DNA from: an uncultured Capnocytophaga sp.
GTDB lineage: Bacteria; Bacteroidota; Bacteroidia; Flavobacteriales; Flavobacteriaceae
Assembly: GCF_937936315.1 (NCBI RefSeq)
Contig: NZ_CALGWU010000064.1
Location: 1 to 29,057, forward strand
Direction of reading: 5' to 3'
DNA: 29,057 nucleotides
Shown one piece after another: positions 14,888 through 23,457 of the stretch. The notes beneath the pieces were generated by a model, which was not told the origin of the DNA, ran no database searches, and saw only the letters and a program-made list of their open reading frames with translations. The first letter of the stretch is position 1. Each line of letters starts with the position of its first letter. Both the position numbers and the translations under genes were made by a program.

Positions 14888-15571
14888 TTAATATAGTTTT
14901 ACAATTCGTTCTATGTGAAATGTTTCCGGACAGTTTTTAAACTTGGGGGTGAAATATCCCCAAATACTTACAGGTTTTCCTTCGTAACTACTCAGGTCGA
15001 GTGTTTGATCGTAGGCAATTGATAGAGTGCCGCTGTTATCTTCTAAAACAAGGGTGTGGCTCACAGCAGAACAATCATAACTACCTTGTGGTGCTACGTT
15101 AAGGACACCTCGTTTGTAGTAACGCGGAGGATCTACGTGGGGGATGTATGTAGCTGCTTTTACAAAGAGTGAAGTAAGAGTGTCGTTAGGTGAAATGGCA
15201 AGTGTATCGCCTATAAAACGGTAATTACCGCTAATGGAAAAACCTTCCTCATCAGGGCACATTGGGTCATAAATCTCTGTAAGTCCGTAGCCTTGAGAGA
15301 AGAGTTGATGTCGTTGGGCATCTATTTGGTATTTGCCTCCCCCTTTATTACTACATATTTGAATGTCAAAAAAGTCGTCGTTTTTAAAATGGACGGTATA
15401 ACACGACTTGCAATCGGCTACATACGAAGAGGGTGAGTGGAATTTTAAAGCTTTATCGCGATAGCCTATGTATTTCCAATTGTCATAAAGGCGATTGTCT
15501 TGCTGATTGTCGGACTTTCCACAACTGATGAAAATCCACAATAATACAAAAAATAAGAAGAAACGTTTCAT
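14888..15571 (-). CDS. Lipoprotein, possibly META/HslJ-like
   Basis: A 227-residue lipoprotein with signal MKRFFLFFVLLWIFISC (Cys17). The frame is open further upstream, to 15601, but the -7 box at 15601-15608 means those codons are barely transcribed; the start at 15571 also gives a proper signal peptide. The first half has the flavour of a META/HslJ domain, with strands ending in CSNKGGGKYQID, a later PMCPDEEGF turn and a final FIGDTLAI strand. The second half is a separate beta domain with paired cysteines. I give META-like only as a tentative label. It forms a two-gene unit with the lipoprotein at 14425. Confidence 0.75.
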   Translation of the reverse strand: MKRFFLFFVLLWIFISCGKSDNQQDNRLYDNWKYIGYRDKALKFHSPSSYVADCKSCYTVHFKNDDFFDIQICSNKGGGKYQIDAQRHQLFSQGYGLTEIYDPMCPDEEGFSISGNYRFIGDTLAISPNDTLTSLFVKAATYIPHVDPPRYYKRGVLNVAPQGSYDCSAVSHTLVLEDNSGTLSIAYDQTLDLSSYEGKPVSIWGYFTPKFKNCPETFHIERIVKLY

Positions 15572-15600
15572 TGGTAATGCTGTTTTTAGGTTTAACACCA

Positions 15601-15608
15601 CAAAGGTA
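15601..15608 (-). promoter_or_regulatory. -7 box of the two-lipoprotein operon
   Basis: TACCTTTG on the minus strand, 30 bases before the ATG at 15571. No clear TTG at -33. It decides the start codon of the downstream gene. Confidence 0.6.
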
Positions 15609-15641
15609 CGAAATAATTTTCATACCTTTAATCTATTTTGC

Positions 15642-16262
15642 TTAATAAATAAACAAATTAGTAAGGCAGTCTTTTTTGAGTTCTACAGAAGCAGGTAGTG
15701 TTACTTGAGTTACATCAAAAGGGGTAGTGATGAGGTGCATACCTGTTTTGGAAGGGATGTGAGCTACAATTTTATTTTCTTCTGCGGGAGTCGCTATCTT
15801 GATTTGTGCTTCTATTTGAGCTATATCAACCTGATGAGTGTCGCTGTCTATATCTATAATCCAGTACTTTTTGAGTTTTTTACTGCCTATACCCGAAGCA
15901 CTCACGCAAGAGGCAAACAGTTTTTCTACGCGTGCATAATGTTCTTGTTGTAGCAAATCGGGGAGGCGTTTGAGCATATCAAAAGCTACATTTTTATAAC
16001 TCTTAGGATTGAGATTGATCATTGCTCTACATTGAAAAACCTCACAGAGTTTTACAATCTCATCTCTTTTAGCTAATAACGACTTGCGGTCTTTTATCTG
16101 ATACATTTTCACGATATGAGTACTTTTGTGTAGTTCCTCAATATCTTTTTTGCGTTGTAACAAAAAGACGAAGAAAAACAATTGCTCTCTATCCGCTTTA
16201 TTGCTTATAGCAGCAAGGCGGTTGTCGATAAGTTCACTAATGAGGTCGAAATTATTTCTCAT
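15642..16262 (-). CDS. Unknown 206-residue protein with primase-like motifs
   Basis: A 206-residue cytoplasmic protein, the last gene of the rsgA operon, 3 bases after rsgA. The N-terminal half is helical. A conserved-looking CRAMINLNPKSYKNVAFDML segment (78-97) is followed by YWIIDIDSD (133-141) and IPSKTGMHLITTPF (169-182). Hydrophobics with DxD, then about 30 residues, then a strand with GxH, is the order of motifs I and II of archaeo-eukaryotic primase (AEP) folds, as in the polymerase domain of bacterial LigD. The third acidic motif is not visible in the short C-terminus, so catalysis is unproven. I would call it a hypothetical protein with possible AEP relation. Confidence 0.72.
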   Translation of the reverse strand: MRNNFDLISELIDNRLAAISNKADREQLFFFVFLLQRKKDIEELHKSTHIVKMYQIKDRKSLLAKRDEIVKLCEVFQCRAMINLNPKSYKNVAFDMLKRLPDLLQQEHYARVEKLFASCVSASGIGSKKLKKYWIIDIDSDTHQVDIAQIEAQIKIATPAEENKIVAHIPSKTGMHLITTPFDVTQVTLPASVELKKDCLTNLFIY

Positions 16263-16265
16263 ATC

Positions 16266-17204
16266 CTACTGATTGTTTTCTTCTCTATATACTTTATCAT
16301 CTCCAGAAAGGATTTGCAGATAGCTTTTGTAGCGCGACCAAGCGATTTCGTCGCGTTCTAAGGCTTCTTTTATAGCGCATTGGGGTTCATCGGTGTGGAG
16401 ACAGTTGTTGAATTTGCAATGGTGTTTGAGGGCAAAGAACTCTGGGAAATAGTCGGTGAGTGAGTTGTTGTCTATTTCTACCATTCCAAAGCCTTTGATA
16501 CCAGGGGTATCGATGATGCGCGCCCCAAAAGGGAGGTCGAACATTTCGGCAAAAGTGGTAGTGTGTTGTCCTTGCTGATGAAGCTGAGAGATTTCGGCAG
16601 TTTTAAGGTGCAAATGAGGGTCAATAGCATTGATAAGGGTAGATTTGCCTGCGCCAGAATGCCCTGATACTACACAAGTTTTGCCTTCCATAGCCGCTTT
16701 TACCTTGTCGATATTCTTACCCGTAGTAGCCGAAATGCCAATGCACTCATAACCAGCCTTGCGGTATACTGAGGCGAGGTATTTCACTTCGGTGAGTTCA
16801 TCTTCATTATAAGTATCTACTTTGTTGAAAAGCAGTACAGTTTTGATACTATAGGCTTCGGCAGTAACCAAAAAACGGTCGATAAAGGTAGTGGAAGTAG
16901 GTGGATTGTTGAGTGTTACCACCAAAAAAGCGAGGTCGATATTCGATGCGATAATGTGAGTTTGCTTGGAGAGATTCACCGATTTGCGGATGATATAGTT
17001 GTCGCGAGGGTGTATTTCAGTAATGACCCCTCTGTCTTCTTCTTCCAATTCAAACACCACCCGATCGCCCACCGCTATGGGGTTCGTGTTCTTGATGCCT
17101 TTTAGGCGGAATTTTCCTTTGATGCGGCAGTCGTGAAAATGACCCGTTGCCAAGTCCTTCACCATATACCAACTGCCCGTAGATTTGTATACCAATCCTT
17201 CCAT
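16266..17204 (-). CDS. rsgA: Small ribosomal subunit biogenesis GTPase RsgA
   Basis: A 312-residue circularly permuted GTPase that binds the 30S subunit and helps its late maturation. An N-terminal OB-fold (about 1-75) is followed by the GTPase motifs in permuted order: NKVD (127-130), P-loop GHSGAGKS (181-188), the TTT switch (215-217) and DTPG (232-235). A C-terminal zinc site has Cys263, Cys268, His270 and Cys276. All key residues are present. The start codon directly follows the stop of the upstream lipoprotein gene, and the next gene starts 3 bases after its stop, so translation is likely coupled. Confidence 0.96.
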   Translation of the reverse strand: MEGLVYKSTGSWYMVKDLATGHFHDCRIKGKFRLKGIKNTNPIAVGDRVVFELEEEDRGVITEIHPRDNYIIRKSVNLSKQTHIIASNIDLAFLVVTLNNPPTSTTFIDRFLVTAEAYSIKTVLLFNKVDTYNEDELTEVKYLASVYRKAGYECIGISATTGKNIDKVKAAMEGKTCVVSGHSGAGKSTLINAIDPHLHLKTAEISQLHQQGQHTTTFAEMFDLPFGARIIDTPGIKGFGMVEIDNNSLTDYFPEFFALKHHCKFNNCLHTDEPQCAIKEALERDEIAWSRYKSYLQILSGDDKVYREENNQ

Positions 17205-18002
17205 TTACTTGTATAACAACGCCGTAGTTTCAGGCTTTTTCAAATCGATTAAGAAGATGTGTTTAGGCTCTTTAGGGTCGATAGTGCCATTTTTATTGCT
17301 GTCTAAACGCGCATAGACGTAGAGTGCATCGTTCACCCCATCGTAATCGGAGCCTATGACCCCGTATTCTTTAGGAATGAGGACTTTCACCCGAGTGCCA
17401 TCTAACTGATAGAGGTAAAACCGACGTAAATCGATGCGGGTGTAGTAACCATCTTTATCGGTATCCTCGTCGTAGCAAGAAATCATATAGAAGTTGCGGT
17501 TCACGTTTTTGTTTTGCAAAGTATCGCGAGTAGCCGAAGGATAGTAGACATTTTCTATGAGTACGGGTTTTTCAAAGAACAGTTTCTGCTCTTGTTTTTC
17601 TACATCAAAAAGGGAAACATTCACCATTTCGTCGCCATAAATGGTTTCAAAACCTGCAACGATATTGCCATTCCAGTTGTTGCCATTGTTGTAGCGTGCG
17701 TAATAACTATCGCTGTAGCTATAATTGCTGAGTTTTTGAGATTCACCTACAGAACGATCGCCGTATCTGTAGTTCACTTTGAAAACAGGAGTAAGGCGGT
17801 ACTGAGGGTGCTGGGTAGGGAGTACACTACGTACTTCGGTTTCAAATTGCAGCGAATCAACGGCTAAACCCTCAATAGGATTCCCGTTTTTATCGATAGC
17901 AGGGCGGGTTGCCTGAACGCCTTTATAGACATCGGCAGCAGTTTTGCGCTCACAAGCTGTAATAGCGAGGATAGCAAGAGATAATAAAAGGATTTTTTTC
18001 AT
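17205..18002 (-). CDS. Lipoprotein with EF-hand-like calcium loops
   Basis: A 265-residue lipoprotein with signal MKKILLLSLAILAITAC (Cys17). Near the C-terminus is a canonical calcium loop, DSNKNGTIDPKE (234-245), with acids at positions 1, 9 and 12 and asparagines at 3 and 5. A second aspartate-rich loop starts with DEDTDKDG (178-185). The middle is rich in tyrosine and asparagine (YSYSDSYYARYNNGNN). I do not recognise the family. It sits between cvpA (36 bases upstream) and rsgA (directly adjacent), all on one strand. A periplasmic or outer-membrane-anchored protein stabilised by calcium is likely. Confidence 0.8.
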   Translation of the reverse strand: MKKILLLSLAILAITACERKTAADVYKGVQATRPAIDKNGNPIEGLAVDSLQFETEVRSVLPTQHPQYRLTPVFKVNYRYGDRSVGESQKLSNYSYSDSYYARYNNGNNWNGNIVAGFETIYGDEMVNVSLFDVEKQEQKLFFEKPVLIENVYYPSATRDTLQNKNVNRNFYMISCYDEDTDKDGYYTRIDLRRFYLYQLDGTRVKVLIPKEYGVIGSDYDGVNDALYVYARLDSNKNGTIDPKEPKHIFLIDLKKPETTALLYK

Positions 18003-18030
18003 AATGTTTTATGTATTAGTATGTTGTATT

Positions 18031-18058
18031 TTCACTCTTCACTTTTCACTTTTCACTT
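18031..18058. repeat. Heptamer-phased repeat over the cvpA stop
   Basis: Four units, TTCACTC then TTCACTT three times. Read on the minus strand it encodes the last residues (VKSEK) and the TGA of cvpA. Confidence 0.75.
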
Positions 18059-18551
18059 CCTCCGTTTCTTTATCGGGGAATACATTGGCGTACACCACTT
18101 GGCTAACGCTCTTTACGGGATTGTAGAGCAATGAGTCGCTGAGGGCTGAAGTAGAAAGCCATTTTTCGGTTTGAAAAGTACGCTCTAAAAATACAAATAT
18201 AGAGCCTACAATCACAATAGATTTTAGCAAACCAAACAAAGCACCCCCTAATCGATTGAGAAAACCGAGTTCGGCAGCTTTGAACATTTTCGTGAGTATT
18301 TTAGCCAAAAGCATTACGCTTAGCATTAGCACGATGAGGGTAACCCCAAAAGCAACAGCTTCTAAGGTTTGTTTTTCGGCAGGGAGTATCTTGTCTAAGA
18401 GTGAGGCAGTAAAGAACGAAAAGTGTATCGCTCCATAAATGCCTACTACAATAGCCAAAAGTGATGCCATTTCAATAATAAGTCCGCGCATAAAACCACG
18501 TACTAAGCCAAAACCTAAAATAATCAGCAGTATAATATCTATCTTATTCAT
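18039..18551 (-). CDS. CvpA family membrane protein
   Basis: A 170-residue protein with four predicted membrane helices and the family's opening: a first helix with an aspartate (NKIDIILLIILGFGLVRGFMRG) that leads into a glycine-rich second helix. Members are called colicin V production proteins from E. coli, where the gene supports colicin V export and envelope stress tolerance; the biochemical function is unknown. The charged C-terminus (ETEEVKSEK) is partly written by a heptamer repeat. It starts 13 bases after the upstream large lipoprotein gene, with a second heptamer array filling that join. Confidence 0.88.
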   Translation of the reverse strand: MNKIDIILLIILGFGLVRGFMRGLIIEMASLLAIVVGIYGAIHFSFFTASLLDKILPAEKQTLEAVAFGVTLIVLMLSVMLLAKILTKMFKAAELGFLNRLGGALFGLLKSIVIVGSIFVFLERTFQTEKWLSTSALSDSLLYNPVKSVSQVVYANVFPDKETEEVKSEK

Positions 18552-18585
18552 TATCTGTTACTTGTTACTTGTTACCTGTTACCTT
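18551..18585. repeat. Heptamer-phased repeat between the large lipoprotein gene and cvpA
   Basis: Five units of TTAYYTK, including two exact TTACTTG. It encodes the last residues (VTGNK) and stop of the upstream gene and reaches the first base of the cvpA start codon. Confidence 0.75.
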
Positions 18586-20898
18586 TCTGAAGTATCCGCA
18601 TTCGCGAATAACATCCTTATAATATTGGGTATGAGGGTATTTGCGGAGTTCTTTAAACCCTTGCCAATCCTTAAAAGCAATTTCGTTCTCCCAAGGGCTT
18701 ACACCGTATATTTTACCTTCGGAATAGTACTGCTTGTTGTAAAACTCATTGCGCTCTACTTTGGCAAGCATATAGGCTATTTTAGCGCGTTGTTCATCGG
18801 TAGAAGCGTGTTGCTGAGCGATTTGGTAGTATTTTTTGGCGTGGGTCATACTGAGCAACATTGCAGAGTTTTGTCCGTTCACGAAAAAACCACCTGTTTC
18901 GCCCAAAATAGAGTTGTAGTAGAACGCGCGACTGTTGCCAAAATAGGAAGCGCTGTAGAACGCATTGCCCAATAGGAGTGCGTTGTTGTATATATCTTCA
19001 CCTTTTGCAAGTTTATCCTCCATTTCTTTCACTTTTTGCAAGAAAGAGATTTTGGTGTAAGGGGAGCGTTTTTTGGCGTGTTCACAGTCGTGACAGTCTT
19101 TGATAAAGCCGTTAAATGGATTGGCAGGTAGTGAACTTTCACTCAGTTTTAGCTGTTTGGACACCATTTTTTCAGCTTGTTCATCATATACTTGTCGGCT
19201 TTCAAAAGGTATTTTTTTCATTTCAGCAATTGCCTTATCGAGGTCATTTTTGTAGAAAGCATAGATAGCACGACTTTCGTAGATTTCGCCTAAAGTAAAT
19301 GCGTATTCTTTTGCCCAAAAGGCTTCCCAAGGGGTTTTGTTTGTTTTTAACAAGAATTTTTCAATAGCTGCTGAATGGTTGTTGTTTTCATAAAAACCAT
19401 CTTTGGGTCGAGTGATTTCACTCATTACCAAGTTCTTTTGCGCATTGTAGAGCGCCGAAAGGTAGTTGCGCACCAAATCAAAAGCATAGCGAGAGCGCAA
19501 AGCCGATTTGTATTCACTTTCTTTAAGGAGCGCAGATTGCCACATCCATTCTACTTTTTTAGTGAGGCGTTCTTCGTCGGCAGCAGTTATTTGTTGTAGC
19601 GCAGTAACATCATTCATCACATCGATGATGCGCACTTGTACTTTTTGTTTTTCGTTTTTGGCAACGACATCAGCTTTTTTGAGAAAATCTTTAGCTTCTG
19701 TAGCCTCATTGCGGAACATCGAAACATAGCCTGCTGCTACATTCCACAAATACGGATTACTCACTTTGCCTTCACGAGCGGTTTGCAGTAGCCAATCGGT
19801 TTTGAAATCTTGGGTTGCCACCTTGTGAGTGTATTGGTGATAAGCAGTAGCATTTGTAAGAGGCTGGTTTTGATAGAGATCACCAAATTTATTTACCACA
19901 CCCTCTATGCGGTTGATATAGCGGGTGAGGAGAAAATCGATGTGGGGTGATTTAGGGTCTATGTGTAGTATTTTTTGGATAGCTACCTCTTCTTTGCTGT
20001 AGTAACCTTGCATTGCCCAAAGAGCACATTGTTCGGCTTTGGAAAGAGAAGCGGCTATTTTTTCGGTTTCACTATCGGTGAGGGCGTGGTACTCAAAAGT
20101 AACGGTTTTTCGCAATTTAGGCACTTCGCTGAAGAGTGTTGCTAAGAGCGCATTGGCTTTGGCGTAGTTCTTCTGTGATTTATAAGCCCCAGCTACATAG
20201 TGCAACGCGCGGTAATAAACACTATTTTTCGGCTGACCGGCTTGGGTTTGCTCAAAATAAGCAATTACAGCGCTGCGGTTGGCAGAGTAGAATTTGAGGC
20301 GCATCACCTGTAGCCACATACGGTTTGCGAAGAAAGTATCTTTATTAGCAACTGCTTTTTGATATAGTTTTTCAGCTTTTTCTATTTGGCTGTTTTGAGT
20401 ATATTGTACGTTGCGTTTTTCGTAATCCCAAGCGCTTTGGGTGTTGTTAGTGATAGATTCGTTGTTACGAGCGATGTCTAAAAGAGCAAAGAAGTTGGTA
20501 AGGCGTGCGCTTTGGGTTTTTGGGGTATGATGAGAAAGTCGTACACTACTCTTGTCGGTTGCATCGTTGTATTTGCGAATGTCGGCAAGAGCATCGTTGT
20601 TGTACATAAAATATTGAATACCTTCTGCCCAAAAATCTTTGCCGAGGTATTGCTTCCAGTCATCGAGGTCGGACGAAGATAAATTTCCTTGGGAATCAGT
20701 GTCGTAATCGCCATAGAAAAGGTTTTCCCCTTCTAAGTAGAGAGGGGTATAAGAAGTTTTATTTACAGTAACTTCTGGGGAGAATACTGAGTTGTAGAGG
20801 TAGTACCAACCTCCATCGGCACAAGCGTAGAGGTAAGTGCCTATGCCTACTATTGTAGCGGCACTAAGGCTAATGATAAGTTTTAGGTGTTTTTTCAT
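18565..20898 (-). CDS. Large repeat-rich lipoprotein, paralogue 1
   Basis: A 777-residue exported protein. The N-terminal helix ends in TYLYAC (Cys26), an acceptable lipobox. The rest is almost wholly helical, with many TPR-like helix pairs (for example EKAEKLYQKAVANKDT, YYRALHYVAGAYKSQKNYAK, YKNDLDKAIAEMKKIP, KYYQIAQQHASTDEQRAK). Paralogous along its whole length to 21081-23441. Shared landmarks are FSPEVTV, WDYExRN, FFANRxW, AEQCALWAMQGYY and NPFKG/NPFNG. The repeats suggest a protein-binding scaffold on the cell surface or in the periplasm; no enzyme motif is seen. It leads the operon running to 15642, with its own promoter at 21014-21044. Its ATG overlaps the stop of a remnant frame. Confidence 0.82.
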   Translation of the reverse strand: MKKHLKLIISLSAATIVGIGTYLYACADGGWYYLYNSVFSPEVTVNKTSYTPLYLEGENLFYGDYDTDSQGNLSSSDLDDWKQYLGKDFWAEGIQYFMYNNDALADIRKYNDATDKSSVRLSHHTPKTQSARLTNFFALLDIARNNESITNNTQSAWDYEKRNVQYTQNSQIEKAEKLYQKAVANKDTFFANRMWLQVMRLKFYSANRSAVIAYFEQTQAGQPKNSVYYRALHYVAGAYKSQKNYAKANALLATLFSEVPKLRKTVTFEYHALTDSETEKIAASLSKAEQCALWAMQGYYSKEEVAIQKILHIDPKSPHIDFLLTRYINRIEGVVNKFGDLYQNQPLTNATAYHQYTHKVATQDFKTDWLLQTAREGKVSNPYLWNVAAGYVSMFRNEATEAKDFLKKADVVAKNEKQKVQVRIIDVMNDVTALQQITAADEERLTKKVEWMWQSALLKESEYKSALRSRYAFDLVRNYLSALYNAQKNLVMSEITRPKDGFYENNNHSAAIEKFLLKTNKTPWEAFWAKEYAFTLGEIYESRAIYAFYKNDLDKAIAEMKKIPFESRQVYDEQAEKMVSKQLKLSESSLPANPFNGFIKDCHDCEHAKKRSPYTKISFLQKVKEMEDKLAKGEDIYNNALLLGNAFYSASYFGNSRAFYYNSILGETGGFFVNGQNSAMLLSMTHAKKYYQIAQQHASTDEQRAKIAYMLAKVERNEFYNKQYYSEGKIYGVSPWENEIAFKDWQGFKELRKYPHTQYYKDVIRECGYFRKVTGNK

Positions 20899-21005
20899 TT
20901 ATTTTCTTTTCTGTATTTTTCTACTCTTTCAAAGAAAACATCAATAGGTTCTGTTTCTTCTCCTTTAGCTTCACGTACGGAACGTATGTCTTCTAGTTCT
21001 TTATT
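20895..21005 (-). pseudogene. Start-less remnant frame before the large lipoprotein gene
   Basis: 36 open codons (NKELEDIRSVREAKGEE and onward, ending EKYRKENK) follow a stop and end in TGA that overlaps the next ATG (ATGA). The residues look like real coding sequence, charged and amphipathic, but there is no ATG, GTG or TTG in frame. The likely transcription start is at about 21007, just upstream. It is most simply the 3' end of a decayed small gene. Confidence 0.4.
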
Positions 21006-21013
21006 TTATATCG

Positions 21014-21044
21014 CAAAAGTAATACTTTTTCTTCATACAGCCAA
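21014..21044 (-). promoter_or_regulatory. Promoter of the lipoprotein-cvpA-rsgA operon
   Basis: On the minus strand TTG (21044-21042), 20 bases, then TACTTTTG (21021-21014), 115 bases before the ATG at 20898. Confidence 0.7.
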
Positions 21045-21080
21045 ATACGGCTTACAAGTATAGTGCTTATTTCTAATTAT

Positions 21081-23441
21081 TTAATCATTATACAAGTATA
21101 CAACATCTGCAAACCAACCGCATTCCTTAATGGCTTCTTTATAATACTGAGTGTTAGGGTATTTGGCGAGTATATGGAAACCTTCCCATTGATCTACCCA
21201 TTTTCGTTTTTTCTCAGGGATGTCGTAATGATTCAACTGAGCGAAATACTCGTTGCGTTCGGCTTTTCCGAGCAAGAAGGCAGCTTCAGCGCGCTGTTCA
21301 TCAGTGCTTGCTATTGTAAGAGCAATCCGAAAATACTTTTTAGCAGTGGTCATATCCAAAAGAGGGGCGTAGTTCTCTTTGTTTTCAAGTCTTAAAGCAC
21401 TCCATTCGCCTATGATTTCGTTGTGGTAAAACTGACGAGAAACGCCGTAAAACGAGGTGTTACAAAAAGCGTTACCTAATTGTATGGTGTTGTGATATAC
21501 ATCTTTACCTTGCGCTATACGGTCTTTTAGTTGCTTGGCTTTGCGCAAGAAGGAAATCTTAGTGTATTCCACGCGAGGAGGGGTGATATAATCGTAGTAA
21601 TACATATCATACACTCCTCCTTTAAACGGACTGACTGCTAAGGCTTTCTCACTCAAGCGGCGTTTTTCATTCACTAATTTGTCTTTTCCCGAATCATACT
21701 CTGCACCGCGGGTTTCCCAAGGTATTTTCTCAAACAATGCCAGCGCCTCGTCTATGCGGTCTTGGCGGAATAGATAAATTCCACGACACTCGTATATATC
21801 TCCTTTGGTATAAGGATAATAGTTGATCCAAAGTGCCTGCCAGTCGGTTTTGTGAGGGTTGTGAGTTAGTTCGTCAAAAGCCTTATAGTTAGCTTCACTG
21901 ATGAAAAAACCGCGTTTGGGGTGAGTGAGTTCAGCCATTAGGGCATTGCCTTGTGCCTGATAGAGCACTCGGAGGTATTTACGCATAAAGATAAAGGCAT
22001 AATCATAGCGCAAATCGTTAGTAAATTTGCGGTAATTGAGGTATTCGGCTTTGTACTTGTCATACACTAAAGAACCGTCGTAACAAAAATCGTCGTCGCG
22101 GTAGAAATAGAGGTTGTTCCACACGCGCTGCATAGGTAGAGTCAGCTGTTTTTCGGCAGCAGCATCAATGTGTTGCAAACTCGATACTTCGTTCATCGCT
22201 TGTAAGAGGTACAACTGACTTTTTTGCTCATTGCCCTCAACGTATTTTTCGGCTTCTTGCAAAAACTGACGTGCCAAAGAAAATTCACCTCTAAACATTG
22301 CTACATATCCCCCTGCTACTTTCCACAAATAGGGATTGGAAAGCCGGTCGCCTTCACGGGCTAAGAGCAATAGCCAATCGGTAGAGAAAACTTGGGTGCT
22401 CACTTTGCGAGCGTGCTGATGATAGGCTTTGATAGATTCCAAATCATCGCCATATCGGTCGAATATATTGAGTTTGTACTCCATTTTGTTTATAAAGCGG
22501 GTGAGCAGGAACTCAACGTGAGGTGATTGGCGGTCGATAGTGAGGATTTTTAGCAAACAATTAGCCTCGTTGTTCGTGTAGAAACCTTGCATTGCCCATA
22601 AGGCACATTGTACACGAGGAGAGAGTTTTTGGGCGATTTGTGCAATTTCTCTATCGGGTAACGGACGATAATCATACCCTACGGTCGTTCTTAATTCGGG
22701 AGTGGTATCAAATATTTCGGCTAAGAGTACATTAGCCTGAGGGTAGTGTTTTTCGGCTATGTAAGCTCCTGCTACATAGTGCATAGCGCGGTAGTAGAGC
22801 GAGTTTTTAGGTTGGGAAGCTGCTGTTTCTTCAAAGAAAGGAATTACGGAACTTCTGTTTTCTGAATAGAATTTCAAACGCACGGCTTGAAACCATATAC
22901 GATTAGCAAAAAAAGCATCGGAGGTTAGACTGCGGTAGAGTGCTTCTACACGCTGAGGTTCAGTATTTTGCAATCGTTGGTAGTTTCTGTTCTCGTAATC
23001 CCAAGGGTCGTAATAGCTACTGCCTGTAACCACCTCATTGCCACGAGTAATTTCTAAAAAAGTAAGGAAGTTCTGCACCCGTTTATCAGTGAATTTTTTA
23101 GAATGTTTTAGTTGTAACACTTCGTCAATCGCTTCTCTGTCATACATCAAATGGCGAATTTGCTCACGAGGCATCGCCTTGCCTACATAAGCACACCAGT
23201 CGGCTAAATCATCTTCCGTATAACGGTCGGAATCTATTCCTACATAGCCGTTGAAACTGTGTTCTACGCTGTAAAACAGACTGTTGTATACTCCCTTAGG
23301 TACAGTAACCTCAGGTGAGAATGCCGAGTTAGTAACATACCAATCAGGCGGAAACCATCCGCAAGCATACAAATATGCTCCTATTCCTGCTATCGAAGTA
23401 AGGAGGCAAAAAGCTAATTTGATAATTCGTTTTTGTGTCAT
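21081..23441 (-). CDS. Large repeat-rich lipoprotein, paralogue 2
   Basis: A 786-residue paralogue of the protein at 18565-20898. The N-terminal hydrophobic helix ends in AYLYAC (Cys27), and the mature protein is helical with TPR-like pairs throughout. The two proteins align from end to end and keep nearly every tryptophan and aromatic landmark, but differ at many surface positions, so the duplication is old. It starts 16 bases after the TIM-barrel-like lipoprotein gene, forming a two-gene unit. No enzyme motif is visible. A scaffold or substrate-binding role in the envelope is the best guess. Confidence 0.82.
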   Translation of the reverse strand: MTQKRIIKLAFCLLTSIAGIGAYLYACGWFPPDWYVTNSAFSPEVTVPKGVYNSLFYSVEHSFNGYVGIDSDRYTEDDLADWCAYVGKAMPREQIRHLMYDREAIDEVLQLKHSKKFTDKRVQNFLTFLEITRGNEVVTGSSYYDPWDYENRNYQRLQNTEPQRVEALYRSLTSDAFFANRIWFQAVRLKFYSENRSSVIPFFEETAASQPKNSLYYRAMHYVAGAYIAEKHYPQANVLLAEIFDTTPELRTTVGYDYRPLPDREIAQIAQKLSPRVQCALWAMQGFYTNNEANCLLKILTIDRQSPHVEFLLTRFINKMEYKLNIFDRYGDDLESIKAYHQHARKVSTQVFSTDWLLLLAREGDRLSNPYLWKVAGGYVAMFRGEFSLARQFLQEAEKYVEGNEQKSQLYLLQAMNEVSSLQHIDAAAEKQLTLPMQRVWNNLYFYRDDDFCYDGSLVYDKYKAEYLNYRKFTNDLRYDYAFIFMRKYLRVLYQAQGNALMAELTHPKRGFFISEANYKAFDELTHNPHKTDWQALWINYYPYTKGDIYECRGIYLFRQDRIDEALALFEKIPWETRGAEYDSGKDKLVNEKRRLSEKALAVSPFKGGVYDMYYYDYITPPRVEYTKISFLRKAKQLKDRIAQGKDVYHNTIQLGNAFCNTSFYGVSRQFYHNEIIGEWSALRLENKENYAPLLDMTTAKKYFRIALTIASTDEQRAEAAFLLGKAERNEYFAQLNHYDIPEKKRKWVDQWEGFHILAKYPNTQYYKEAIKECGWFADVVYLYND

Positions 23442-23457
23442 TTTTGTGGGTTGTTTT

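Noticed and set aside
15572..15601. Longer N-terminus for the META-like lipoprotein
   Set aside because: It begins in the -7 promoter box and would place residues before a complete lipoprotein signal.
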